A DNA stretch of 8,596 bases from Solirubrobacterales bacterium (GCA_013694825.1 JACDBR010000302.1:1-8596), one strand, 5' to 3'. Counted from the stretch's first letter, positions 1-7,087 are shown. Notes: generated from the sequence alone by a model not told the origin. A program made the numbers and translations.

Positions 1-15
1 GGTCTCGGTGGCCAT
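1..15 (-). CDS. Start of an unidentified downstream gene (partial, 5 codons)
   Basis: On the minus strand the TGA that ends the spermidine-synthase-like gene overlaps an ATG by one base (TGATG), and the frame stays open to the window edge, reading M-A-T-E-T. This is the usual arrangement for translational coupling in actinobacterial operons, so a further gene of the same transcript probably starts here. Five codons say nothing about function. A chance ATG is the alternative. Confidence 0.35.
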
Positions 16-1577
16 CAGTTCTCGGCGGCGTAGTCCAGCAGCGAGAGGTCGATCAGCCACTCCACCGGCGCCCGGTCGTCGGTGTAGACCTCGCCGCCCT
101 CCAGCCGTGCCCCGATCCGGGTCGCCTCGTCACTCGCGAGCGAGGCCAGGTCGGGCGGCAGCACGCGCTGGGCGGCGCGGCGCAGGTTGGCGGCCGATAG
201 CGGCGACTCGCCGGCCGTCAGGATCGTGTTCGTCGGCTCGATCGGATCGCGCAGGACGGTTGGGAAGGCCTCGGCCATCGTCGCGCTCAGCACCCGCTCG
301 AGGTCCTCGTTGCCCTCGGGGTGGCCGATGTTGACCATCACGACTCCGCCTGGGGCGAGCTTGTCGCGCACCAGCTCGAAGAACTCGCGGGTCGCCAGGT
401 AGAAGGGGATGTACGGCTGGTGGTAGGCGTCGACCAGGATCGCGTCGTAGCCCCCCTCGGACGCTCGCAACCACGGACGGGCGTCCTCGTTGAAGACCTC
501 GAGGCGCTCGTTGGAGTCCATGTCGAAGTAGCGGTTTCCGACCTGCTCGAGCTCGGGGTCGATCTCGACGCCGTCGACCTCGGTCTGGGGGAAGTAATGG
601 CCGTAGGCGCGCGCCGTCGTGCCGGCGGCGTTGCCGAGGATCGCGATCCTGCCCGGCGGCTCGTCCATCCCCGTGAACGGAAGCACCAGGTACCCGTCCC
701 AGACGTCGCCGGTCAAGAAGCTGCCGGGCTTGCGCAGCGAGTGGATCGCCTGGCCCTCGTTGAGCTCGAGGATGCGGTCGCCGTCGGGCTGATCGATCAC
801 ACGGATGTACTGATGCTCGGACTCGTCCTCGTAGACGATCTCCCCCTCGGTCTCTGCCTTGACGGTCCCGACGGGCAGCGCGAACACGCCGGCGACGATC
901 AGCGGCGCCAGCAGATACCGGCGGCCGAGCCCGAGCGCCGCGACCAAGGCCAGCGCGAGTGCGAATGCGAGGAAGGTGCGCTGGGTGCCGAGGAAGGGGA
1001 TCAGGACGAGCGCGGCGACCATCGTCCCGACCAGCGAGCCGACGGTCGAAATCGCGTAGAGGCGCCCGGCCACCTGGCCGGCGTGCTCGACGTCGGAGAC
1101 GGCCAGTCGCAACGCCCAGGGCGAGGCGGTCCCGAGCAGCACCACCGGCACGGCGACGAGGAAGAGGACGCCGAAGAACGAGCCGACGAAGGCCCCGGCG
1201 GAGATCTGGTCCAGGGCGCCGACCGAGACCTCGAAGAACGGCCTGGCGACGAACGGGACCAGCGCGATCAGACCGGCCGCGACCATGATCACAGCGCACA
1301 GCGAGCGCACGTCGGGCCGGCGGTCGCCGAGCCGGCCGCCTAGCCAGTAGCCGATCGACAGCGCCACCAGCACGACGCCGATCGTGTTGGCCCAGACGAT
1401 CGTCGAGTCGCCGAAGAAAGGGCTCATCAGCCGCGCGGCCGCGATCTCGGCGCCGAGGCTGCCGGTACCGACGACGAAGACGAGCAGATAGAGGAAGCGG
1501 TTGCCCGTGCGCCTCCGGGCGGGCGCTTCCGGCGCCGCCGAGGGTGCTTGCTCGGCTGTCGTGCTCACCGCGCCCAC
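15..1577 (-). CDS. Polytopic membrane protein fused to a spermidine-synthase-like domain
   Basis: The protein has 520 residues. After a basic, Ala/Pro-rich N-terminus, roughly seven hydrophobic membrane spans fill residues 28-238. A soluble Rossmann-type methyltransferase/polyamine-synthase fold follows at about 250-515. In that part I see the nucleotide-binding loop ILGNAAGTT (313-321), the acidic strand end VDGVEIDPE (334-342), NEDARPWL (363-370) and YDAILVDAYHQP (377-388). The C-terminal YTDDRAPVEW (498-507) is typical of the fused family. Classical spermidine synthases carry a Gly-rich GGG loop and a DSSDP-like catalytic motif; here these read GNAAG and DAYHQP. True aminopropyl transfer is therefore doubtful and the substrate is unknown. 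The start is a GTG without a clear Shine-Dalgarno sequence; a second in-frame GTG lies three codons downstream (1566-1568). The gene follows corA by 53 nt, and its stop overlaps the next start. The family call is firm, the activity is not. Confidence 0.85.
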   Translation of the reverse strand: MGAVSTTAEQAPSAAPEAPARRRTGNRFLYLLVFVVGTGSLGAEIAAARLMSPFFGDSTIVWANTIGVVLVALSIGYWLGGRLGDRRPDVRSLCAVIMVAAGLIALVPFVARPFFEVSVGALDQISAGAFVGSFFGVLFLVAVPVVLLGTASPWALRLAVSDVEHAGQVAGRLYAISTVGSLVGTMVAALVLIPFLGTQRTFLAFALALALVAALGLGRRYLLAPLIVAGVFALPVGTVKAETEGEIVYEDESEHQYIRVIDQPDGDRILELNEGQAIHSLRKPGSFLTGDVWDGYLVLPFTGMDEPPGRIAILGNAAGTTARAYGHYFPQTEVDGVEIDPELEQVGNRYFDMDSNERLEVFNEDARPWLRASEGGYDAILVDAYHQPYIPFYLATREFFELVRDKLAPGGVVMVNIGHPEGNEDLERVLSATMAEAFPTVLRDPIEPTNTILTAGESPLSAANLRRAAQRVLPPDLASLASDEATRIGARLEGGEVYTDDRAPVEWLIDLSLLDYAAEN

Positions 1578-1585
1578 CGGCGCCC

Positions 1586-1591
1586 AGGGTA
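1586..1591 (-). promoter_or_regulatory. Candidate -10 hexamer (TACCCT) for a near-leaderless start
   Basis: TACCCT fits the actinobacterial -10 pattern TANNNT and sits 8 nt before the GTG at 1577, which has no Shine-Dalgarno sequence. The same hexamer at the same distance precedes the GTG at 7534. No convincing -35 element is visible. The site lies in the 53-nt gap after corA, so this gene may have a promoter of its own in addition to readthrough. Confidence 0.25.
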
Positions 1592-1630
1592 GCGGCGGGC
1601 GATCGCCGGCCGCCCCGGGTCAGCGGGCCT

Positions 1631-2608
1631 CTAGAGCCACTTGATGCGCCGAAAGAAGCGGTAGAGGGCGACGACGCTGACGAACATCGCGAGTAGCGCG
1701 GCCGGGTACCCGATCCGGCTTCCGAGCTCTGGCATGTACTCGAAGTTCATGCCCTCGACGGACGCGATGAAGGTCGGAACGGCGATGATCGCCGCCCAGG
1801 CCGAGATCGCTCGCACCACCTCGTTCTGGCGCACCCCGAGCAGCGCCAGGTTGGCCTCGAGGATCGAGGTCAGGAGCTCGCGGTCGCCGTTGATCCGCTC
1901 GGTCGCGCGCCGCGCGTGGTCGCCGACGTCTCGGAAGTAGCGCCGAAGCGGCTCGGAGACGTCCTCGTAAGCGCCGCGCTCGATCAGCTCGAGCGGCGCC
2001 AGCAGCGGCCAGACCGCGCGCTGGAACTGGATCACCTCGCGCTTCAGGAAGTAGATGCGCTCGGTCGAGTTGCCCTTTTGGGTGAAGATCTCCTCCTCGA
2101 CCTCGCCGATGTCGTTGTCGATTCCTTCGACGACCGGCTCGTAGTCGTCGACGACCTTGTCGACGACCGCCCAGGCGACCGAGGCAGGGCCCTCGGCCAG
2201 CAGGTCGGGCCGGCTCTCGAGCCGTTGGCGCGCCGGCCCCAGCTCGCAAGGGGCGCCGTGGCGGATGCTGATCGCGTAGCCGCTGCCGAGGAAGAGGTGG
2301 ATCTCGCCGAACTCCACCTGCTCGGCGGCGTCGTCGTAGGCGGCGGTTCGGAGCACGATGAAGTAGGTGTCGCCGTAGTCCTCGATCTTCGGGCGCTGGT
2401 GGGCGTGAGTGGCGTCCTCCACCGCCAGGTCGTGGAGGCCGAAGGCGGCCTGAACCCCGTGCATTTCGTCGGGGTCGGGGTCGTGGAGGCCGAGCCAGAT
2501 GAAGTCGCCGCCGCCACCGTCGCCGGCCAGGCGCGCCGCGTCCTCGAGCTCGAGCGGTTGCTCGTTGACGCGCTCTCCGTCGCGGTAGTGGGCGCAGTTG
2601 ACGATCAT
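1631..2608 (-). CDS. corA: CorA-family magnesium/divalent-metal ion transporter
   Basis: This is a 325-residue CorA protein, normal for the family. CorA forms a pentameric inner-membrane channel for Mg2+ (also Co2+/Ni2+), with a large cytoplasmic N-domain and two C-terminal helices. The N-domain (1-265) has the usual acidic and helical make-up. The first membrane helix is about 267-284 and ends in the signature GMN (286-288, in VEGMNFEYMPEL). The second is about 301-318, followed by the basic tail RFFRRIKWL. I chose the ATG at 2608, preceded by GAGGG at 9 nt, because the protein then opens with MIVNCAHYRDG as many actinobacterial CorAs do. An upstream in-frame GTG at 2695 would add 29 residues unlike CorA and has no ribosome-binding site. 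The gene lies 158 nt after lemA on the same strand. Ion preference cannot be read from the sequence. Confidence 0.93.
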   Translation of the reverse strand: MIVNCAHYRDGERVNEQPLELEDAARLAGDGGGGDFIWLGLHDPDPDEMHGVQAAFGLHDLAVEDATHAHQRPKIEDYGDTYFIVLRTAAYDDAAEQVEFGEIHLFLGSGYAISIRHGAPCELGPARQRLESRPDLLAEGPASVAWAVVDKVVDDYEPVVEGIDNDIGEVEEEIFTQKGNSTERIYFLKREVIQFQRAVWPLLAPLELIERGAYEDVSEPLRRYFRDVGDHARRATERINGDRELLTSILEANLALLGVRQNEVVRAISAWAAIIAVPTFIASVEGMNFEYMPELGSRIGYPAALLAMFVSVVALYRFFRRIKWL

Positions 2609-2766
2609 CGCGAGCAGCCCTCGGGACCCGTCGGGCTTGGCTCGGATTCGCAATCGATCGCCCTGCTCCTGCCGGCGAACGCTCCCACCCGCCACGGGGC
2701 AAGCGGGTTCTGCCGGCGCCCTGGCGCCGCGCGGCCGGAGCGCGAAAGGCGGCGGTCCCTACCGAT

Positions 2767-3324
2767 CTATCCGAATGAGACCGACGGGGCCGAGCGCTCA
2801 GCCGCGTTCTCGATCTCGAAGAACTCCCGCTCGGTAAAGCCGCCCGCGTTGGCGACGATCGAGTTCGGGAAGATCTGGATCTTCGTGTTGTAGCCCTGCA
2901 CATTGGAGTTGTATATCCTGCGCGAGGCCTGGATCTCGTCCTCGATCTCGCTGAGGTTGCGCGAGAGCTGCTGGAAGTTCTCGGTCGCGCGCAGGTCGGG
3001 GTAGTCCTCGGCCACCGCGCGCAGGTCGGTCAGCGCCGCGGTCAGCTGACCCTCGGCCGCGCCCGCCTCGCCCGGCGTCGAGGCACGCATCGCGTCGGCG
3101 CGGGCGTCGGTGACCTTGGAGAAGGTCTCGCGCTCGTGGGTGGCATAGCCCTTGACGGTCTCGACCAGGTTCGGCACCAGATCGTGGCGGCGCTTGAGCT
3201 GAACGTCGATCCCCGACCACGCCTCGTCGACCCGGTTTCGCGAGCCGATGATCGTGTTGCGGATCAGGATGAAGACGATCGCCAAGACGATTGCGACGCC
3301 GAGCACGATCAAGACGATTGTCAT
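2767..3324 (-). CDS. lemA: LemA family protein
   Basis: The 185-residue protein has the standard LemA layout. One N-terminal membrane helix (about 2-21) is followed by a long helical bundle containing SRNRVDEAWSGIDVQLKRR (28-46) and HDLVPNLVETVKGY (47-60). Further on are the ENFQQLSRNLSEIEDEI stretch (115-131), RRIYNSNVQGYN (135-146) and FPNSIVA (152-158). The C-terminus is expected outside the cytoplasm or facing the envelope. The molecular role of LemA proteins is not settled; they often sit beside membrane proteases or TPM-domain proteins, and neither is present here. The ATG at 3324 has GGAGAG 5 nt upstream and the membrane helix begins immediately, so the start is secure. A candidate promoter lies about 40 nt upstream, so lemA may head a lemA-corA unit. 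Confidence 0.93.
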   Translation of the reverse strand: MTIVLIVLGVAIVLAIVFILIRNTIIGSRNRVDEAWSGIDVQLKRRHDLVPNLVETVKGYATHERETFSKVTDARADAMRASTPGEAGAAEGQLTAALTDLRAVAEDYPDLRATENFQQLSRNLSEIEDEIQASRRIYNSNVQGYNTKIQIFPNSIVANAGGFTEREFFEIENAAERSAPSVSFG

Positions 3325-3364
3325 CGAAGCTCTCCGAGCCTGGTGGCGGACTGACTACGCACCT

Positions 3365-3393
3365 TTTCTACACCGTCAGGCGGTCGCGGTGAA
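3365..3393 (-). promoter_or_regulatory. Candidate promoter upstream of lemA
   Basis: On the minus strand TTCACC (3393-3388, four of six matches to TTGACA) is separated by exactly 17 nt from TAGAAA (3370-3365, four of six matches to TATAAT). Transcription would begin near 3358, giving a leader of about 35 nt that contains the GGAGAG ribosome-binding site of lemA. The A/T-rich patch stands out in otherwise very GC-rich DNA. The call rests on pattern match and position only. Confidence 0.35.
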
Positions 3394-3411
3394 GCGACGC
3401 GGCCCGCCGGC

Positions 3412-4047
3412 TCAGTCCAGCACGCCCTCGAGTCGCAGCAGCCGGCGCTTCATCTCCGGCCCGCCGCCGTAGTTGCCGGTGCCGCCCCCGCTCTGCAGAA
3501 TCCGGTGGCACGGCACCAGGATAGGGATTGGGTTCGACCCGCACGCGGTCCCGGCCGCACGGTGAGCGCGCCGGTTGCCGGCCCGCCCGGCGAGCTCGCC
3601 GTAGGAGAGCGTGCTGCCGTAAGGGACCTCGGAGATCCGGCGCAGGACCTGGCCATAGAAGCCACCCTTGGCGAGTCGCCAGTCGAGCTCGAGGTCGAAC
3701 TCGCGTCGCGTCCCGGCGAAGTACTCGTCGAGCTCGCGGCGTGCCGGATCGATTCGCTTGGCAAGCCGCACCACGCGCCCCGAGATCCGCGTCGCCAGCG
3801 TCGCGAGCACCTCGTCGGGGTCGCGGTTGGGCAGCGCCACCTCGACGACGCCCTGCTCGGTCGCGGCAAGGGTCAGCTCGCCCATCGGCGTGTCGAGCCG
3901 CCCGTAGGCGACATCCACGAGCCCCGCCCGATCGGCGGCGACGGCGAAGGCCTGAGCCGCGCGATCTGCCTCGTCGGCGCTCGGGACGCCCAGCGCCTCA
4001 AGCGCCGTCTCGAGATCCTCGTCCTTCGTCCTGCTCAGCGTCTGCAT
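3412..4047 (-). CDS. ogt: Methylated-DNA--protein-cysteine methyltransferase with N-terminal extension
   Basis: This is a 211-residue suicide DNA-repair protein that moves the alkyl group from O6-alkylguanine (and O4-alkylthymine) to its own cysteine. The nucleophile is Cys180 in PCHRIL. Other family residues are visible: Tyr149 in LSYGELA, the arginine finger Arg163 in AHRAAG, the hinge Asn172 in GSNPIPI, and the GTGNYGGG loop (189-196). The conserved core starts near residue 43 (GLVDVAYGRLDTPMGELT). Residues 1-42 are an extra acidic, helix-prone segment that E. coli Ogt and human MGMT lack. The ATG at 4047 is chosen because GAGGGG lies 5 nt upstream and only 2 nt separate it from the sigma-factor stop. 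The open frame reaches 4125, but that would put 26 more residues over the sigma gene. The sigma pairing suggests a role in, or control by, an alkylation response (inference). Confidence 0.93.
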   Translation of the reverse strand: MQTLSRTKDEDLETALEALGVPSADEADRAAQAFAVAADRAGLVDVAYGRLDTPMGELTLAATEQGVVEVALPNRDPDEVLATLATRISGRVVRLAKRIDPARRELDEYFAGTRREFDLELDWRLAKGGFYGQVLRRISEVPYGSTLSYGELAGRAGNRRAHRAAGTACGSNPIPILVPCHRILQSGGGTGNYGGGPEMKRRLLRLEGVLD

Positions 4048-4049
4048 GC

Positions 4050-4580
4050 TCACCCCTCGTGTATCTGCTTTCGAAGCCTCGAGAGGCCGTCGGCCACTCG
4101 CCTGCGGGCTGCCGCCTCCGAGCACCCGAGCGCCACGCCGACCTCGCGATGGGAGAGGCCGGCGACGTAGCGCAGCCCGACGGCGGAGCGCTGCCCGTCG
4201 GGAAGGCTCCCGACCCGTGCCCAGAGCTCATCGTCCGGCTGGGCGTCCTCGCTGGAGACCTCGGGGAGCTCATCACGCGGCTCTGGCCGGCGGGCGCGCG
4301 AGCGATGGTGGTCGACCGCCTTGTTGTGGGCGATCCGCATCACCCAGGCACGCGAGCCCTCGCTGTCCTGGGCGCCCCAGGCGCGAAGGGCGGCGAGAAA
4401 GGTCTCCTGAAAGCAATCGTCGGCGTCGACGGCTCCGACCATCGAGCGCAGATAGCCCAACACCGGTCCGCGATGCTCGTCGAGGAAAGCTTGGAAGGGC
4501 CGGCGGCCGGGAGCGGCCTCGCCGGCGGGAGCGCTCGCGCGGCCCTGGCTGGGCTCGAGGGTCTCCGTTCGCGCCTCCAT
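4050..4580 (-). CDS. ECF-type RNA polymerase sigma factor (sigma-70 family)
   Basis: The 176-residue protein contains only regions 2 and 4, as in ECF sigma factors. Region 2 spans about 30-96, with the helix FQAFLDEHRGPVLGYL, the core-binding/-10 segment DADDCFQETFLAALRAW (52-68) and WVMRIAHNKAVDHHRS (79-94). An acidic linker (97-117) follows. Region 4 spans 118-172, including a LPDGQRSAVGLRYVAGLS stretch and a helix-turn-helix at about 141-162 for the -35 element. The first 27 residues are Ala/Pro/Gly-rich and probably disordered. The ATG at 4580 has no Shine-Dalgarno sequence, so the start is less certain than the domain call. No classical zinc-binding anti-sigma gene lies next to it; the partner in that position is the alkyltransferase, 2 nt downstream. 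Its target promoter cannot be read from the window. Confidence 0.92.
   Translation of the reverse strand: MEARTETLEPSQGRASAPAGEAAPGRRPFQAFLDEHRGPVLGYLRSMVGAVDADDCFQETFLAALRAWGAQDSEGSRAWVMRIAHNKAVDHHRSRARRPEPRDELPEVSSEDAQPDDELWARVGSLPDGQRSAVGLRYVAGLSHREVGVALGCSEAAARRRVADGLSRLRKQIHEG
4053..4058 (-). promoter_or_regulatory. Ribosome-binding site of the alkyltransferase, inside the sigma gene
   Basis: GAGGGG, followed by TGA, lies 5 nt before the ATG at 4047 and within the last three codons of the sigma-factor gene. It is the strongest Shine-Dalgarno match in the window. It fixes the alkyltransferase start and implies that ribosomes finishing the sigma factor reinitiate on the repair gene. Confidence 0.7.
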
Positions 4581-4636
4581 CTATGTGGAGACGATGACCG
4601 ACTCGGATTCGTGAGGTGGCTAGGTAGGCCCGGCGG

Positions 4637-5374
4637 TCAGCCGAGCCACTCGAAGTGCCACCACTCGCCAGGGATCGTCGCGGCGAAGCCGTAGCTCGGG
4701 CCGATCTCCTCGACCACGCTCGCCATCGCCTCATCGGCGACGTCGACCGCGACACCGCGCTCGTGCGAGGAGCTGCCCGGCGGATTGGCCGGCGCGCCGA
4801 GGCCGCTCAGGTAGAGGTCGTAGAGGTAGGCCTGCTGGTCGGGGCTCCGGTAGGCCGACAGCGTGCCGGCCGGGTAGAGGTCGATCCCGTAGCTCGCGAT
4901 CGACTCCTGGCGCATCGCCTCCCAGGAGGCAGCGACGCCGGCGTCGAGGTAAGCGGTTCCCTCGAGCGTCTCGACGGGGGCAAGCCAGGAAGCGGGCGCC
5001 GGCGCTGCGGGCTCGGAACCGACCGTCGTGCCCGTGGTGCTCGGGACGCTCGTCGGCGTCGATGACGGCGCCACCGCGACGCCGGTTGCGACCGCCTCGT
5101 CGAGTGTCGGCACCTCGATCGTCTGACCTTCGACCAGGAGCGCCTCCGAATCGAGTCCGTTCCAGGCGGCGAGCGAGTCGTAGCCGAGGCCGTTGGCCCC
5201 CGCAATCGAGGACAGCGTCTCGCCCGGCCCGACCGTGTGCGGCACCGCCGCGGCGGCCGGGTTCGCCGACGTGAGCGCCAGGGCCAGGGCAGGACCGACG
5301 AGCAGGCCAGATGCCCGGGCCAGGCGCCCACGGCTCCCTCGCCTGGCGGCGCCGCTCGAGGGGTACTCAATCAC
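4637..5374 (-). CDS. Exported LysM plus VanY-type D-alanyl-D-alanine carboxypeptidase
   Basis: The 245-residue protein is predicted to trim the terminal D-Ala of peptidoglycan stem peptides outside the membrane. A basic stretch and hydrophobic segment ending in ANPAAAA (about 17-43) is a Sec-type signal peptide. A LysM peptidoglycan-binding domain follows (45-89: HTVGPGETLSSIAG, then LLVEGQTIEVP). Next is a Thr/Ser/Pro/Ala linker (100-130), and then an M15B domain (135-245). Zinc ligands by family pattern are His204 and Asp211 in SSHERGVAVD and His240 in GEWWHFEW, with Glu237 as catalytic base. Arg176 in YRSPDQQ is the usual substrate-site arginine. All key residues are present. The start is a GTG without a clear ribosome-binding site; no better start precedes the signal peptide. 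It lies 87 nt after the PhoD gene and 56 nt before the sigma gene on the same strand. Confidence 0.9.
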   Translation of the reverse strand: MIEYPSSGAARRGSRGRLARASGLLVGPALALALTSANPAAAAVPHTVGPGETLSSIAGANGLGYDSLAAWNGLDSEALLVEGQTIEVPTLDEAVATGVAVAPSSTPTSVPSTTGTTVGSEPAAPAPASWLAPVETLEGTAYLDAGVAASWEAMRQESIASYGIDLYPAGTLSAYRSPDQQAYLYDLYLSGLGAPANPPGSSSHERGVAVDVADEAMASVVEEIGPSYGFAATIPGEWWHFEWLG

Positions 5375-5461
5375 GCGAGATGGGTTCGCCCCCGCCGCAC
5401 CGATCCTGCGCCTGGTCGAGATCGTTCAGGCAGCCGGGAGGTCCCAGCCACGAGCGGGCGA

Positions 5462-7081
5462 CTACGGGCCGGGCTCGAGCACCTCGACTTGCGGTGTGCC
5501 GGCTTCGACCCTGAAGCGAGCGATCGTTTCAATCGGGCTGCGCCTGCGCTCGACGCTCTCCGGCGAGCGGTAGCGCACGTCGAGTTGGTCGTCGCGGGCC
5601 ACGAGCAGCCCGTAGCCGTTGCGCGAGAGCTCGGCGTACTTGATGTGGGGGTTGTTGGAGCGAACGACCGCGCTGTCGGCGAGCCCGGCCTGGATCGAGG
5701 GTGCCGGCGGCGAGCCCGTCGTCGCCTCGATCGTGTCGACGATCCCGCGTGAGGTCATCGAGCCGCCGACGAACTCGGTCGCAACCGGATCTTCGGCCCC
5801 TCCCTCCCCCGCCAGCCGCCCGGTGGGGGTCACGTCGCCGGCGAAGAACGTGTGGATGTCGCCGGTCAGCAGCGAGACGTACTTGATTCGCTTCGCCTTG
5901 ACGAACCGGAAGAGCTCCTCGCGGTCGGCGCCGTAGCCGTCCCACTGGTCCATGTTGATCGGGTTGTTGGCGGGCGCGTCGAGCGCCATCGCCATCACCT
6001 GGTTGGCGACGATCTTCCAGCGCGCCCGCGAGCGATTGAGGCCGCGCTTGACCCAGCCCAGCTGCTCAGCGCCGAGCAGCGTGCGGCCCTCGGCGTTGCG
6101 CTCCTGCGGCGGGCAGGGGATCTGCTCATCGCAGGCCTGGTCGGAGCGGTACTTGCGCTCGTCGAGCATGAACAGCTCAGCGGTGCGGCCGAGCTTGATC
6201 GAGCGATAGAGGCGGAAGCGCTCACCCTCGGCCGGACCGAAGGGCATGTGCTCGTAGAAGGCCTTGTAGCCGTTTCGCCGCCGCTTCTCGAACTTGATCC
6301 GCCTGTCGAGCGTCGCCTCGCCGGGGCGCATGTGGGCATAGTTGTCCTCGACCTCGTGGTCGTCCCAGATCGCCATCATCGGCGCCCTGGCTCGAAGCTG
6401 CCTCAGGTTGGCGTCGGAGTGGTAGAGGGCGTACTTGGCGCGGTACTCGGGCAGTGTCTGGACCTCACCGTCGTTGTTCTCGCCGGTGCGGTCGCGGCGC
6501 ACGCCGTCGTCCTCGTAGAAGGGACGCTCATAGACGTAGTCGCCGAGGCAGACCAGCAGGTCGAGGTCGTCCTCGCGTGCCAAGCCTCGATGGCCGACGT
6601 AGTAGCCGGCCTCCCAGGCCTGGCAGGAGAAGAAGCCGATCCGGACCGGTTGGCGGGAGTCGCCCGGCAGGGTGGTGAAGCGGCCGACCCGGGTCGCGTG
6701 GTCGGCGGCCTCGAAGCGGTAGAAGTAGCGCTCGCCGGGATTGAGGCCCTTAACGCGAACCTGAGCCGTGTGGTTGTCGGCACCGTCGACGACCACACGG
6801 CGCGAGCTGACGAGGCGCCGGAAGTCGGAGTCGCGCGATACCTCGAGCCGGATCGTGCCTCGGCGGCCGGCGCCGTCGACCCGCGTCCACAGGGTCATCG
6901 CCCGCTCGCCGGGCTGGCCGGAGGCGACTCCCTGGGAGAAGCGGACGTCGCTCAGCGGATGCGGCCGCCGTCCCGCCGGGCCGCTCCGCGATGCGATCGC
7001 CCCCGGTCCCGAGATCAGGACCCCTGCAGCTAGTCCGGCCGCGCCTCCGATGAAGGCGCGCCGGTCGACTCCTCGCTCCAT
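5462..7081 (-). CDS. phoD: PhoD-family alkaline phosphatase/phosphodiesterase, Tat-exported
   Basis: The 539-residue protein is a secreted phosphoesterase. It opens with a twin-arginine signal, DRRAFIGGAAGLAAG (6-20), consistent with export of a metal-loaded enzyme. An N-terminal Ig-like PhoD domain covers about 44-140 (FSQGVASGQPGERAMTLWTR). The metallophosphoesterase core covers 147-510. Motifs match the Fe/Ca-dependent PhoD site: Cys153 in FFSCQAW, Asp181 and Tyr184 in CLGDYVYE, the WDDHEVEDNYA block (239-249), KIVANQVM (356-363) and Asp408/His410 in LLTGDIHTF. Length and motif order are typical. Members cleave phosphomono- and diesters, including teichoic-acid-like substrates, and are often induced by phosphate starvation. 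The ATG at 7081 lacks a Shine-Dalgarno sequence but has TACTCT 6 nt upstream, so the mRNA may be leaderless. The carboxypeptidase follows after 87 nt. Confidence 0.95.
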   Translation of the reverse strand: MERGVDRRAFIGGAAGLAAGVLISGPGAIASRSGPAGRRPHPLSDVRFSQGVASGQPGERAMTLWTRVDGAGRRGTIRLEVSRDSDFRRLVSSRRVVVDGADNHTAQVRVKGLNPGERYFYRFEAADHATRVGRFTTLPGDSRQPVRIGFFSCQAWEAGYYVGHRGLAREDDLDLLVCLGDYVYERPFYEDDGVRRDRTGENNDGEVQTLPEYRAKYALYHSDANLRQLRARAPMMAIWDDHEVEDNYAHMRPGEATLDRRIKFEKRRRNGYKAFYEHMPFGPAEGERFRLYRSIKLGRTAELFMLDERKYRSDQACDEQIPCPPQERNAEGRTLLGAEQLGWVKRGLNRSRARWKIVANQVMAMALDAPANNPINMDQWDGYGADREELFRFVKAKRIKYVSLLTGDIHTFFAGDVTPTGRLAGEGGAEDPVATEFVGGSMTSRGIVDTIEATTGSPPAPSIQAGLADSAVVRSNNPHIKYAELSRNGYGLLVARDDQLDVRYRSPESVERRRSPIETIARFRVEAGTPQVEVLEPGP

Positions 7082-7087
7082 CAGGCG

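Noticed and set aside
1598..1607. GGCGATCGCC palindrome before the synthase-like gene as an operator
   Set aside because: Single short palindrome of a type common in GC-rich genomes, with no second copy nearby.
2609..2695. Upstream GTG start for CorA adding 29 residues
   Set aside because: The added residues are basic and unlike CorA N-termini, there is no ribosome-binding site, and the ATG at 2608 gives a canonical CorA opening with GAGGG in front.
2714..2729. CGGCGCC-CT-GGCGCCG inverted repeat between lemA and corA as a terminator
   Set aside because: The loop is only 2-4 nt, there is no T-run on the minus strand after it, and such GC palindromes are expected in this DNA.
4581..4636. Self-recognised ECF promoter before the sigma gene: CGTCT lies about 9 nt before the ATG
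   Set aside because: At the required 16-17 nt spacing upstream there is no GGAAC-like -35 element, so the CGTC match alone is not enough.
5406..5433. Bulged stem CTG(CG)CCTG / CAGGCAG between phoD and the carboxypeptidase gene as a terminator
   Set aside because: Seven pairs with a bulge, a 12-nt loop and no T-run; too weak to call.
5375..5461. c-di-AMP (ydaO-type) riboswitch before the LysM-carboxypeptidase gene, as often found before actinobacterial wall hydrolases
   Set aside because: The gap is only 87 nt, too short for the motif, and none of its conserved segments is recognisable.
5852..7033. 393-codon plus-strand open frame opposite phoD (and similar long frames at 321-1343, 1916-2893 and 3528-4694)
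   Set aside because: They are antisense shadows of clearly identified minus-strand genes. Their translations are low-complexity, Val/Leu/Asp- or Arg/Pro-rich, with no domain or start signal, as GC-rich third positions produce.
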